IMG/VR virus record: IMGVR_UViG_3300033153_008207
Span: 1-47,340 of that record
Strand: one strand, 5' to 3'
DNA length: 47,340 nt
Origin: a virus
The translations under genes and the position numbers were made by a program. The notes under the pieces were generated by a model. It saw nothing but the letters and a program-made list of their open reading frames with translations. It had not been told where the DNA came from and did no database searches. Of this stretch, positions 1-7,400 are shown piece after piece (the stretch's first letter is position 1; the number at the start of each line of letters is the position of its first letter).

Positions 1-114
1 AAAAAAAAAAAAAAAAAGAGAACCCCAGTTTTCAAAAATTCCTCAGTTTTTAAACTTTCCTTAGTATTCCTTCAAAACCCGCCTACCAGGGGGTGTAGGT
101 AAACGTATATCTTT
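1..114. repeat. Terminal direct repeat, left copy
   Basis: These 114 bases, beginning with a run of 17 A, are identical to the last 114 bases of the window. Either the assembly is of a circular or circularly permuted molecule with an overlap left in, or the virion DNA has a short direct terminal repeat. The unique length is 47226. The repeat begins exactly at the A17 tract, so assembly breakage at a homopolymer is a plausible cause. Confidence 0.95.
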
Positions 115-158
115 GTAAACTTTAAAAACAAACCCAGTTAAAAAGCTCTTTTATTGGC

Positions 159-173
159 GTTCAATAATTGAAC
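159..173 (+). repeat. Dispersed palindrome copy 1 (GTTCAA-TAA-TTGAAC)
   Basis: A 15-bp palindrome with the extension GGACTAAGG on its right. It is one of seven copies of the same motif in the genome. It lies just beyond the hairpin that follows the leftward gene ending at 212. Confidence 0.8.
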
Positions 174-180
174 GGACTAA

Positions 181-202
181 GGAAGGGCGGTTAAACCCTT
201 CC
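181..202 (-). terminator. Hairpin after leftward small-gene operon
   Basis: GGAAGGG (181-187) pairs with CCCTTCC (196-202) around an 8-base loop. It lies 10 bases past the stop of the 148-residue gene. There is no long T-run on the leftward transcript, so it may be a weak terminator or a transcript-end stabiliser. Confidence 0.5.
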
Positions 203-211
203 TGAGAGGTT

Positions 212-658
212 TTATTTCTGTGCTTGTGCGATTACTGCTGCAACTTGCTCTGGTGTTAATCCTGCGAGCAAGTTAGATGCTTTCTTCATTCTCTCCTCTG
301 GTGTTTTTCCGCCTGTTCCTGGTCTGGTTGCAGGCTTACTTCTAAAATCATCTGCTCTTTTTTGGGCGTTCTCAATATCTTCTATAAGCGACACTTTTAT
401 TTTTTCGCCCTTCAATTTACCTGGTATATCTTTTGGTCTGACAACTGCACAAAAGTCAATCTTCCATTTTGCTAATGCTGCATGAAAAGTATTCAAGAGG
501 ATCTTGTGTTTTCTTGCCCATTCAAGCAATTTTTCTTCATCTTCAAGAATCGTTCCTGCTTCACACATCCATGCTGGTAAGTCAAACATTGCATCCGCTC
601 CATCGTGCGTCACTTCCATTGTTCCGCTTTCGATTGTGTCAAATAATGATTTTGCCAT
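212..658 (-). CDS. Early protein of 148 residues with the shared LTPEQ-type C-terminal tail
   Basis: I do not recognise a family. It begins with ATG behind a clear AAGGAG spaced 8 bases away; the same leader, AAGGAGTATTTATCATG, precedes the next gene upstream. Residues 40-110 look alpha/beta and mixed-charge, a Gly/Pro/Thr-rich linker follows (about 108-118), and the end is a helical segment containing LLAGLTPEQVAAVIAQ. A very similar end occurs on the proteins at 42336-42731, 44968-45303 and 35300-35578. It is the last gene of a three-gene leftward group whose first gene lies downstream of a sigma-54-like promoter. By its layout (globular part, linker, conserved tail) it could be a DNA-binding or helper protein of replication, but that is inference. 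Confidence 0.8.
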   Translation of the reverse strand: MAKSLFDTIESGTMEVTHDGADAMFDLPAWMCEAGTILEDEEKLLEWARKHKILLNTFHAALAKWKIDFCAVVRPKDIPGKLKGEKIKVSLIEDIENAQKRADDFRSKPATRPGTGGKTPEERMKKASNLLAGLTPEQVAAVIAQAQK

Positions 659-671
659 GATAAATACTCCT

Positions 672-852
672 TCATTTTATTTGTTGTTGTTTTTGATAAT
701 CATCTTCTAATCCTTGCAAAAAAGCTATCCATTCTTGTTCATTTGGATGACCTTTAATAGAAATACAGACCATGTTTACAAAATCGTCAATATTCTGTTT
801 TTGCAACGATTAATTTTTCTATTGCCTTAATTACTTCATCTGTTGTGCCCAT
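672..852 (-). pseudogene. Small early gene broken by a single-base frameshift
   Basis: ATG at 852 follows AAGGAG and opens a 21-codon frame ending in TGA at 787-789. The +1 frame then stays open to TGA at 672-674, just before the ribosome site of the next gene. Joined at the A5 run near 800, the two give about 58 residues, beginning MGTTDEVIKAIEKL and continuing NIDDFVNMVCISIKGHPNEQ. The total length is one base more than a multiple of three, as expected for one extra A. It may be a sequencing or assembly error, a true pseudogene, or a programmed +1 shift; no classic slippery heptamer is in the right register. The function is unknown. Confidence 0.55.
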
Positions 853-894
853 GATAAATACTCCTTATTCTTATATTTTAGCAATACTTATGTA

Positions 895-945
895 TCACCA
901 TACTGACTGAAGTCGGTTTCATCCTTATGGAATCGTTAGTGGTGA
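895..945. other. Possible three-way-junction RNA fold
   Basis: TCACCA (895-900) can pair with TGGTGA (940-945). Inside are GAC-TGAA-GTC (905-914) and a 7-bp wobble-containing stem CGGTTTC/GGAATCG (914-920 with 929-935) with an 8-base loop. The wobble pairs favour the + strand, whereas the flanking genes are read leftward, so its role is unclear. It shows no known ribozyme core that I could recognise. Confidence 0.25.
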
Positions 946-949
946 GAAT

Positions 950-1120
950 TTATAGTTTTATTGTTAGTTTTGAGTTATAAATTTCAAATTGTGTAAAAAT
1001 CTCTTTTAATCCTTTATACTCTTTTTTTGTAATTAGCCCATGTTCATACATTGTTTTATTTGCTTTAAATAAACGATAAATTTCTTTTAAACTCAATTTT
1101 TCTTCTGGTATTAATTCCAT
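950..1120 (-). CDS. Small early protein, 56 residues
   Basis: It begins MELIPEEKLSLKEIYRLF at an ATG with AAGGAG seven bases upstream, and ends in TAA. It is largely helical, with Lys/Glu-rich amphipathic stretches; no Cys pairs or membrane segment are seen. It is the first gene of the leftward small-gene group and starts about 48 bases after the start point predicted for the sigma-54-like promoter at 1179-1194. I do not recognise a family. Confidence 0.7.
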   Translation of the reverse strand: MELIPEEKLSLKEIYRLFKANKTMYEHGLITKKEYKGLKEIFTQFEIYNSKLTIKL

Positions 1121-1178
1121 TTTGTTTCTCCTTTTTTAAAGTTTAAAAACAACTTGTGTTGCTTCTGGTTTCTTCTGT

Positions 1179-1194
1179 TGCATACCCTGTGCCA
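1179..1194 (-). promoter_or_regulatory. Sigma-54-like promoter, leftward
   Basis: Read leftward, TGGCACAGGGTATGCA matches the -24/-12 consensus TGGCACG-N4-TTGCW, with the GG and GC pairs exactly in register. The deviations are A for G at position 7 and A for the first T of TTGC. The predicted start near 1168 gives a leader of about 48 bases to the ATG at 1120. Its pairing with a matching rightward promoter and with intervening activator-type sites raises confidence. Confidence 0.55.
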
Positions 1195-1281
1195 TAAGTT
1201 TAAAGTATTTGTTAACTGCTTGGAATGATTAGATAATTCTTTTATCACCTTTTCTTTCTTTGTTTTCCTTTGTTCAATTTG

Positions 1282-1316
1282 TGACAATTCCTGTCATATC
1301 ATGACAATTATTGTAA
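1282..1316. promoter_or_regulatory. TGACA/TGTCA array with 10-bp phasing
   Basis: TGACA (1282), TGTCA (1292), TGACA (1302) and TGTAA (about 1312) alternate every 10 bases. They form the perfect inverted repeat TGTCATATCATGACA (1292-1306) and a second one, ACAATTATTGT (1304-1314). Sites on one face of the helix suggest cooperative binding of a dimeric regulator. The array lies 90-120 bases upstream of the leftward sigma-54-like promoter. Confidence 0.55.
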
Positions 1317-1352
1317 CATACCTTTACTTCTTATCTTTCTCTCTCTTGTATC

Positions 1353-1443
1353 GTCAACTATTTGACACCATATCGTCAACACTTTGACAGTCGCTCTGAT
1401 TATCCAACAATATCAGATACTTATCTACCGTCAATACTTTGAC
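1353..1443. promoter_or_regulatory. Three GTCAA-N4-TTGAC palindromes (FleQ-box-like enhancer sites)
   Basis: Identical half-sites surround different centres: CTAT at 1353-1366, CACT at 1375-1388 and TACT at 1430-1443. Centres are 22 and 55 bases apart, close to whole helical turns. This arrangement of half-sites is that described for the FleQ/FlrA family of sigma-54 activators (GTCA-N6-TGAC with AA/TT inside). The sites stand 160-250 bases upstream of the leftward promoter and about 400 bases upstream of the rightward one, typical distances for a looping enhancer. No gene for such an activator was recognised in the window, so a host protein is the likely ligand. Confidence 0.65.
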
Positions 1444-1833
1444 AGCTATATCATAGGCTCATTACCTTTGTCTTGTTCTCTTGTTGATTCTTTTTAATCC
1501 TACCCAATTTTTATTCTCTACTTCTCTGTCAGAATCCGATGGGGAAACTTTAAATTCTACGCCTACTACCCTTCGGACCACATTTATTTTAAATTTTATT
1601 ATTATAAGTCGGCTTTGTACGATTTCAAAGTTTTTTAAAAGAAATCAGAGAAAAAGAACATTCAGCAAAGTGAAAGCAAAACAGTTCCTTTCAGAAATAT
1701 GGGCGTTCAAAGTTTGAACGAAATGAGGAAAGAAGAAAGGGAGTAGAAAGGAGGGAGAGAGGAAGGTTTTTTTCTATTAGATTTTTTTAATTCTCAAATA
1801 CACCTTTTACCGTACAAAATAATTCTTGCTTTC
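1444..1833. other. Non-coding leader between regulatory sites and rightward promoter
   Basis: I find no convincing gene. It holds one dispersed palindrome (1705-1719) and a purine-only tract with one interruption (1725-1766) ending in seven T. The rest is AT-rich with no clear structure. A 78-codon open frame inside it has no ribosome site. Confidence 0.6.
1705..1719 (+). repeat. Dispersed palindrome copy 2 (GTTCAA-AGT-TTGAAC)
   Basis: Preceded by GGGC and followed by GAAATGAGG, a weaker version of the usual GGACTNAGG arm. It lies 115 bases upstream of the rightward sigma-54-like promoter. Confidence 0.75.
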
Positions 1834-1849
1834 TGGCTCGGTTTTTGCT
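1834..1849 (+). promoter_or_regulatory. Sigma-54-like promoter for the rightward (structural) block
   Basis: TGGCTCGGTTTTTGCT fits TGGCACG-N4-TTGCW with one mismatch (T for A at position 5). GG and GC are in register and a pyrimidine precedes them. The predicted start is near 1860, about 50 bases before the first rightward reading frame. The same TTCTGGC-CGGTTTTTG core recurs at 37176-37191. Confidence 0.65.
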
Positions 1850-1910
1850 ATCCTTATTATATAGATTATGAAACGTGACCGTATGGTTTATTTATTTAGG
1901 AGTTCAGCTT

Positions 1911-2102
1911 GTGCAGAGGAAAAAATTAAAACTTGTATCAACCATCCCTATACCAGCACTTCCATTTAGATTACCGGAAGATGATGCTTTTCTTTATACT
2001 ACAAATTATTCTTCTTGGATTGAAGTGTTTCTCACAAAATCAGATAAAAAAGAAAATCTATCTTCTCTCTTAAATATAAAAAGAGGATTTTATTATGCTT
2101 AA
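1911..2102 (+). CDS. Small protein at the head of the rightward operon
   Basis: A GTG start is chosen because AGGAG lies eight bases upstream; an in-frame GTG at 1875 has no such site. The 63-residue product is basic at its N-terminus (VQRKKLKLV), then has aromatic and Thr/Ser-rich stretches. It overlaps the next gene by eight bases, suggesting coupled translation. I do not recognise a family. Confidence 0.55.
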   Translation: MQRKKLKLVSTIPIPALPFRLPEDDAFLYTTNYSSWIEVFLTKSDKKENLSSLLNIKRGFYYA

Positions 2103-2517
2103 ACAACTCAAATCTCATCATAAGGAAATTGCCAGATTAAAAGTCCTCGGCTATACTCCGGCTGAAATTGCAGAAAAAACAGGAAGTAAGCTTCACACAA
2201 TCTATGCTAATCTCCGAGATCCAATTTGCCAGAGTTTCATGAATGGATTAAGCGACAAGCTTGATAAGGAAGTTATTTCAGTAAGGAAACGGCTTATAGA
2301 TCTGAACCAATCCTCTCTTTCTGTCATTGCAGATATTCTTGACAAGGATTCTAAAGCTCCTTTCTCAGTTCAACTCGCAGCAGCCAGAGATAACCTTGAC
2401 CGTACTGGATATAAAGTTCCTGAAGAAATTAAAGTCGAGCATAGTTTTCTTACTGCAAAAGACATCGAAGAACTCAACGAGAACTCTAAAGATGTTAATA
2501 CTGATTATTTAGAATAA
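2095..2517 (+). CDS. Probable terminase small subunit
   Basis: A protein of 140 residues. Residues 10-40 form a helix-turn-helix of the kind seen in small terminases (EIARLKVLGYTPAEIAEKTG). A helical middle follows, with the stretch FSVQLAAARDNLDRTGYK that is common in small terminase and packaging proteins. Such subunits bind the packaging site and regulate the large terminase ATPase. AGAGGA precedes the ATG. It lies six kilobases from the large terminase, separated by fibre genes, which is unusual, so another DNA-binding role is possible. Confidence 0.65.
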   Translation: MLKQLKSHHKEIARLKVLGYTPAEIAEKTGSKLHTIYANLRDPICQSFMNGLSDKLDKEVISVRKRLIDLNQSSLSVIADILDKDSKAPFSVQLAAARDNLDRTGYKVPEEIKVEHSFLTAKDIEELNENSKDVNTDYLE

Positions 2518-2526
2518 GGTATTTTT

Positions 2527-2901
2527 ATGAAACACCTTGAAGCACTTGTTCAAACCTGGATATTTAAACTTGTAGCCCCTGGATTAGGAACAATAGTTTG
2601 CACATTGATGCTTTTTCTCTTATATCAAAATGCAGATACTGACAGAGCACAAGCACAAGATATAAAAGAAAATCGAGCTTATACAGTTAAAAAAATAGAA
2701 GAACATTGTGATAAAGCAGAAAAAGTCTGGAGCACGAAAGTCAATGATATAGACTTTAATCGAATGTTTAATTTCATTATAAAACAACAAGATGAAGCTA
2801 CTGTTGAGCGAAAAGAAGATAGGAAGCTCCGACAAGAGCAAGTTAAAACTATGCAGAAAATGCAAATAAAACTCGAGGTTATTGAAGAGAAGATTAAATA
2901 A
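2527..2901 (+). CDS. Single-pass membrane protein with coiled coil (spanin- or holin-like)
   Basis: One hydrophobic segment spans about residues 12-34 (GLGTIVCTLMLFLLYQ). After it come some 85 highly charged residues with heptad character, ending in MQIKLEVIEEKIK. An N-terminal anchor followed by a long coiled coil is the layout of inner-membrane spanins (Rz-like). Alternatively it is a holin accessory or a virion-associated membrane protein. The peptidase-like and DUF1353 genes are at the far end of the operon, not adjacent. The function is inferred from topology only. Confidence 0.55.
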   Translation: MKHLEALVQTWIFKLVAPGLGTIVCTLMLFLLYQNADTDRAQAQDIKENRAYTVKKIEEHCDKAEKVWSTKVNDIDFNRMFNFIIKQQDEATVERKEDRKLRQEQVKTMQKMQIKLEVIEEKIK

Positions 2902-2913
2902 AAAGGATATATC

Positions 2914-3156
2914 ATATTTAACAGAGTCCACATTTGTCTTTATATAGCAAGTTTATTTAAAGCCCTGGCTCAATGGCAACCTAAAGACCAGAAGATAATT
3001 TGCGATGTTTTAAGTTTACCTGGATGGTTTATTTTACATAATAATTTAATACATCAAACAGTGCTTTTGGATAAAGGTTTAAAAAACGGGTTTCAGTGGG
3101 ATTCATATCCAATGCCTGAGGCTTGGTGTGATATGATTAAATCAAAGAGGCAATAA
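2914..3156 (+). CDS. Open frame of 80 residues with no normal start codon (ATA)
   Basis: The frame is open from 2902 to a TAA at 3154 and contains Trp- and hydrophobic-rich sequence (CDVLSLPGWFILHNNLIHQ) that looks coding. A good AAAGGA stands exactly six bases before the in-frame ATA at 2914; no ATG, GTG or usable TTG exists upstream of the conserved-looking part. Either a start codon mutated from ATG to ATA, an assembly error, or rare non-canonical initiation. It fills an otherwise empty 300-base gap between rightward genes. The family is unknown. Confidence 0.45.
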   Translation: MFNRVHICLYIASLFKALAQWQPKDQKIICDVLSLPGWFILHNNLIHQTVLLDKGLKNGFQWDSYPMPEAWCDMIKSKRQ

Positions 3157-3207
3157 AAGAATGGTTCTATTGTACTTTATTTTGATTAAAGTTTATGAGG
3201 GAATAAC

Positions 3208-4449
3208 TTGACTGATTTTATACAAATAACAGATAAACCAACTCTTTATAAAGCTGTTGATGATAAGCGGTTAAAAGTGGAGATAGGCGGTTCAACAGAC
3301 TATTTTGCGCCATCTGTTAATTTTTCTTACAAGCTTGAGTCTGATTCTGAAAAATATTTCTTAAATATCTGTGATGATGAATCTCAAATGGTTACGGATA
3401 AAGTCACCGAGACAGTTGATAAAGATTTAATATCTGTCAGGGTTGGTGATGTGGAAAGTACGTTTAAAAATGATCCTGATAGATTAAAAATAGAGCGTGT
3501 ATTTTATAAAAAGCCTACCGAAGCACCTAAATATAAATTGTTGTTTTCAGAAGGTGTTTCTTTTTATTATCAACCCGAATTAACAGTCGAAGAAATTGCA
3601 GAAGGGTGTATTAGACCTGATAATGTAGTCGGTTCTTATGCTGTCTATTGTGATAATGTAAATCATTATAAGGATAAGCAAGGTAATACTATTGCTAACT
3701 ATGGTTGTGGTAAAATTGGGCATTTATATGCGCCATATTGGACTGATTCACTCAGTAAGAAAATTAAAGGCACTCAAGAAATTAAAGATGGTGTTTTGGT
3801 TTTTGCCTTACCTGACCAAAAATGGCTTGACACTGCTATTTTACCAATAAAACTTGACCCTGATATTGGGTACACTACTGCTGGTGCATCGTTATCTGTA
3901 CTCGCCTCTGGAAATAGATATGGTGTTAAATACACAACCACATCAGAGCAAGAGGGTGAAGTTGAATCTATGTCTTTGGCGTGGAAAAATTTAAGTGATA
4001 CATATATAAGAATTGCTGAATTAGGATTGTATGAAGGCACTACCCCTGGAGCTTCACCAGATGCAGGAGAAATAATATCTTCTGATAAGCCTGTTGGCTA
4101 CGACACCAAAAATGATGAAATAAACGATTTTATGGAGTTAGATTTTTCAGGGGAAAGTTTTTCGATATTAGCATCAACAGATTATTGGTTAAGTATCCAA
4201 TTTGTTAATTCACAAGGTGCAGCTGCTAACGTAGATGCTGAATATTATTATGATTCTACCCTTGTAAAATCATGGAGATATGAAACTTTTTCACGTCCTT
4301 GGGAGGGGTTAGGTTCAAATTCAACCAAAGTCCACAATGCATCAATATATTTAACATACACAGAATCAGGTGGCGAAACTTTATTGCCTAAAAAGTTGAA
4401 TGCAGGATTAGTAAATAACAGTTTAACAAGACAGAGATTAGTAGCATGA
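3208..4449 (+). CDS. Phage tail or fibre structural protein
   Basis: A protein of 413 residues, started at TTG because GAGGG lies a normal distance upstream and no ATG is available. It is beta-rich, with many Asp, Ser, Thr and Tyr. The second half (about 215-395) resembles a jelly-roll or carbohydrate-binding-like fold by its alternating strand pattern and the exposed AELGLYEG and TYTESG stretches. The last 20 residues are basic (PKKLNAGLVNNSLTRQRLVA) and could be the attachment or folding tail. It precedes the very large fibre gene, so both probably form the host-binding apparatus. Confidence 0.6.
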   Translation: MTDFIQITDKPTLYKAVDDKRLKVEIGGSTDYFAPSVNFSYKLESDSEKYFLNICDDESQMVTDKVTETVDKDLISVRVGDVESTFKNDPDRLKIERVFYKKPTEAPKYKLLFSEGVSFYYQPELTVEEIAEGCIRPDNVVGSYAVYCDNVNHYKDKQGNTIANYGCGKIGHLYAPYWTDSLSKKIKGTQEIKDGVLVFALPDQKWLDTAILPIKLDPDIGYTTAGASLSVLASGNRYGVKYTTTSEQEGEVESMSLAWKNLSDTYIRIAELGLYEGTTPGASPDAGEIISSDKPVGYDTKNDEINDFMELDFSGESFSILASTDYWLSIQFVNSQGAAANVDAEYYYDSTLVKSWRYETFSRPWEGLGSNSTKVHNASIYLTYTESGGETLLPKKLNAGLVNNSLTRQRLVA

Positions 4450-4474
4450 TAAAAATTAAAATAAGGTTATTCTT

Positions 4475-7400
4475 ATGAATTATTTAGGAGATTTCTCAGA
4501 AGATTCTACATTATACACTTTTTATAGCACTAATGATGGAGATGGCGGACGTGTTGGATTCTCTGGTGCTTTAGAAGCTGCTGACTTTGAAGTTATAAAA
4601 GATGGTAATGCCACAGGGTCTGTTGCAGGTATAACTTTAGACGAGGATTTTGACAGCAGGACTGGTATTCATAAAATAACAATTGATTTATCAGCAGATG
4701 CTTTTTACGCTACTGGTTCTGATTATTCTCTTTTATTATATCCAGATGAAACTGTTGATAGTCAAAGTATTGCAGCGGTAATAGCTGAATGGAGTATTGA
4801 GAATAGATTTATGCGTGGTACAGATTCAGCTAATACGACCGTGCCAGATGCAGCAGGAACGGCAGCAACACCAGCCGAAGTTGCAACAGCATTAACCGAT
4901 ATTAAACTCGACCATTTAGTTGCAGTAGCTGATTCCGATGACCCTGTAAATAATTCAATAATAGCAAAATTGGCAGCCAGTGACGGTGATTGGTCTGGTT
5001 TTAGTGCTGCCACAGATGCTCTTGAAGCAATCAGAGACAGGGGTGATGCAGAATGGGTAACAGGTGCAGGTGGTTCATCCCCAACGGTAGGCGAAATCCG
5101 AACAGAAATGGAAACCAATGGCGGTAAATTAGACCATCTTTGGGAAACCACAGAAGATGACAGTGGTGTAAGAAGATTCACTGAAAATGCACTTGAGGAA
5201 GCACCAAGCGGAACAGGTGGAGATGCGACAGAAGCTAAGCAGGACACTATTATTGCAAGGCTCCCAACATCTTTGGTGTCTGGTAGGATGAGTTCCGATG
5301 CAGTTGCAATATCGGGTGATTCAACAGCAGCAGATAATCTTGAAGCACAATTTGATGGTACAGGATATACAGACGATACTGCACCATCAAGCAGATCCCA
5401 ATTAGCAGCATTAAAAACTGGAGCCGCTGGAGTAAGTACAACAGCTTCAGATTATAATTTAACTACAGGTACACAATCAAGCGGAACATTAAGTGACACT
5501 ACTTCTATAAATGGTGTAAGCCATCAACATACCGATGATGGTGGCACAATGGATTTATACTATGAATTTGCCATTGGTTCTGGCTCTCCGTCTGAGATTC
5601 TTGTTGATGAAGCTTTAACAGGAAATAATGATGACTTAGATGTTTTTGGTTACGATTGGAATATTTCTGACTGGGTACAAGTAGGAGAACTCGCGGGGAC
5701 TGTTGCTGCAATAATAACAGAGCATACATATCCTTTAACAGTTGCTATGGTTGGAACAGCAGCAAATTTAGGTAAAGTCAGGTTACGTTATTATGCTACA
5801 GCCCTTTCTACAGCAACGCTACATGTTGATAGAATATGGTTAGCTTTTAATCAGGGTGTCGGTGGTTATGCTGATGGAATTGAAGTGGACACTAATGCTA
5901 GCAATACAAATACAGTTCCAGGAGTTGATGGGGTTAAAGGTAATCCTGTCTCTACTTGGGCAGCAGCATTAACATTATCAGCTGCTACAAATATAAAAGA
6001 ATTTAGAATTCATAATGGATCAGCTATAGAATTGTCTGCAAACTCAGATGCTTATTCTATCTGCGGTCAAAACTGGAGCTTAGATTTAAATGGTCAATCA
6101 ATTGAGGGTCTTTATGTAGAAGGGCCAAGCGTGTTGGTCACTGGAATTGGAACAGCGACAGTAACACCACCAGCATTTAAAAATGTCAAATTTGGAGCAG
6201 TAACATTACCTCCATGTGGTATGCTTGATTGTGGCTTTGGTGCAGCAGCAGGAGAATTTACAGCAGGTAGTGCTGGTCTCTTTTTTATGAAAAATGGTGA
6301 TTCGCTTGTAGCTGGTTCGGGTTCTCCTGTATTCAATTTTGCTGGTAATGGGGCATCTTCCTACATTAACAATAGAGGCTATCATGGTGGGGCAACTTAT
6401 GTTCTCGATTCTGATTGTATTATGAGTCACGAAGTTGACGGAGGTGGTGGAACGACAGTTACAACAGGTGGCGCAGATATTGAGATAAGAGGCATCACAA
6501 GGTCATTGGATATTACAATGTCAGCAGCAGAGACAGTGCAGTTTATAGGTACAACAGGTCCTATAGATTTATCAGGAACGACTACAGCAACAGTAAATCT
6601 TTATGGAGTATCAAGTACAGTTACGGATACCACAAGCGATGCAACAGTAACAGATAGAACAACATCTACAGATAATACATGGGATGAAGTTTTAACAGCA
6701 AGCTCACATCATATAGCCACAAGTACTGGCAGACGAATGTATGAATTATCTTCCGATATACTTTTAACTGGAACAAGTGACGGCAGCAACACTTCAATAT
6801 ATATAAATCTTGATTCAGATGCAAGTGATGTTGATGGGGCTTATGACCCTGCTGTTATATCTATTGTGGGTGGAACAGGAGTAGGTCAAAGCAGACAGAT
6901 ATTTGAATACAATGGCACGCTTGAAAGAGCCTATGTTAACAGAGATTGGAAAGTAATCCCAGACGCTACAAGTGAATATATTATAACATCAGATGCAGGG
7001 AATACTCACGTTAATGAAGGGCTTGCTCAAGGTGGCGGGGCTTCTACTATTACATTGAATACTTTAGCTTCAGGTGACGATGATGCTTATAACAATCAAG
7101 TTGTATTTTTATCTGCTGGAGTAGGCGCTGATCAAGCTAAAGTAATTATAGATTATGACCAAGCAACCAAAATCGCAACGGTGGATTCCTTGTGGACAAC
7201 ACAACCGACATCTGGAACAATTTATGTGGTACTGCCGACCCAAAGTCCAGCTCCGAGTGTAGCTAATGATATCCTTGAAGATACTGGTACAACTATACCA
7301 GGATTAATAAATGGATTGACAGATGTGACCGCTGCGGAAGTAAGAACAGCAATTGAGGCTGATAACACTGACCTCGATTATCTTATCACTGATTTAATTA

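Larger units (their letters stand above)
1..211. other. Non-coding junction region, right half
   Basis: There is no credible gene on either strand. Together with 46932-47226 this makes about 500 bases of non-coding DNA between the leftward gene ending at 212 and the leftward gene starting at 46931. It contains the A17 tract, the right arm of a long inverted repeat (77-123), three short CAGTTTT-like direct repeats (near 26, 44 and 135), one copy of the dispersed palindrome (159-173) and a hairpin (181-202). The position between two leftward transcription blocks fits an origin, packaging or promoter region. Confidence 0.7.

Noticed and set aside
1-17. A17 as a poly(A) tail or cDNA end
   Set aside because: The tract occurs again inside the sequence at 47227 with the same flanks, as in a closed circle.
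1362-1443. TTGACA within the GTCAA-N4-TTGAC boxes as -35 elements
   Set aside because: No acceptable -10 at 16-18 bases on either strand; the symmetric repeats are better explained as operator sites.
1353-1443. CRISPR-like repeats
   Set aside because: Units are short palindromes with unequal spacers of 8 and 41 bases, and no cas genes are present.
1481-1717. Open frame of 78 codons on the + strand
   Set aside because: TTG start without a ribosome site, low-complexity composition, and it crosses the regulatory region and a dispersed palindrome.
4762-5247. Long antisense frame inside the fibre gene
   Set aside because: It is a shadow of the Ala/Thr/Ser-rich coding strand, with no ribosome site and no place in a leftward operon.
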